Assembly (NCBI GenBank): GCA_037147235.1
Contig: JBAWVO010000184.1
Coordinates: forward strand, 1-12,846
Source of the DNA: JANXQG01 sp037147235
GTDB lineage: Bacteria; Planctomycetota; Planctomycetia; Pirellulales; Thermoguttaceae
DNA length: 12,846 nt
Direction of reading: 5' to 3'
A model generated the notes under the pieces. That model did no database searches, was not told the DNA's origin, and saw only the letters and a list, made by a program, of their open reading frames with translations. Positions 12,601-12,846 of the stretch are shown one piece after another (position 1 is the first letter of the stretch; every line of letters begins with the position of its first letter). A program made the position numbers and the translations under genes.

Positions 12601-12846
12601 AAAGAATATGGCGGTATTGCGTATAAGACAGCTTTTAGAAATGGGCAGCTTGCTGCTTTAGCTGCTCCTCCAGGTAGAGGTGGCTCAATGCTTTGGATAA
12701 GGCAGGACTGGTTAGATAAATACAATCTTCCTTGGCCGAAAACTCTTACTGAAACTCTTTCAATAGCAAAAACATTTGCTGCAAAGAATCCTGGTGCACC
12801 CGATTCTCCACAAGGTTTTGCTTTTCCTTTGACTGCAGTTATGGGA
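12595..12846 (+). CDS. Fragment of an extracellular solute-binding protein (sugar ABC transporter type)
   Basis: The frame reads KSKEYGGIAYKTAFRNGQ, then LAALAAPPGRGGSMLWIRQD, WLDKYNLPWPKTLTETLSIA and KTFAAKNPG before running off the window. LWIRQDWLDKxxLxxPKTxxE with the following IAKxFxxxNP is the signature of family 1 solute-binding lipoproteins of carbohydrate ABC transporters, best known from Paenibacillus and other Firmicutes. Codon use differs sharply from the rest of the window (AGA, TTA, ATA, AAA, CTT favoured) and GC is about 43%. TGA stops in frame at 12583 and 12592 mean the 5' part is absent. Both ends are missing, so this is a partial gene of foreign or misassembled origin. Confidence 0.7.

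Overview
The window looks like chromosomal DNA of a GC-rich Planctomycetota bacterium, probably Pirellulales-like. The signs are a DUF1580 protein, a NadB with the N-terminus I associate with planctomycetes, and large secreted proteins with no recognisable family. These attributions rest on remembered family features, not on a search. The last ~250 bases differ in composition, codon use and gene content and look foreign or misassembled.

Positions 1 to about 2060 look like the right end of an integrated mobile island. Four leftward genes form a probable operon: a GTG-started DUF1580 HTH protein with a hydrophobic tail, an unknown 109-aa protein, an unlisted 52-aa two-helix membrane protein, and CsrA. 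A control region with a centred dyad of GATTC/GAATC sites separates them from a rightward 84-aa unknown gene. Next come three phased 10-13 bp repeats and the 3' part of a tRNA-Asn gene with its terminator, which I read as the island's attachment scar.

Positions 2135-3412 are a scrap zone. It holds a 49-aa small ORF overlapping (ATGA) a gene in which a secreted-protein N-terminus is joined in frame to the C-terminus of a serine recombinase. A 22-bp direct repeat, a 7-mer tandem repeat and a strong terminator follow.

Positions 3413-9997 carry ordinary chromosomal genes. A leftward pair encodes a membrane-anchored beta-propeller (NHL-like) protein and, directly abutting, a GT4 glycosyltransferase. 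Diverging from it is a rightward pair: an outer-membrane porin-like beta-barrel and a 902-aa exported protein of unknown function. The divergent promoter region carries an inverted pair of a 23-bp motif, one copy upstream of each start.

Positions 10139-12540 read leftward: the 3' part of a gene for a large Q/S/G-rich protein with a conserved helical C-terminus, then nadB (L-aspartate oxidase, NAD biosynthesis) 5 nt later. The first of these is broken near 12.54 kb. Beyond that an AT-richer rightward fragment encodes part of a Firmicutes-like extracellular solute-binding protein.

No single complete new system is evident. The most noteworthy items are the csrA/DUF1580 island module with its operator and tRNA scar, the signal-peptide/recombinase chimera, and the chimeric right end.
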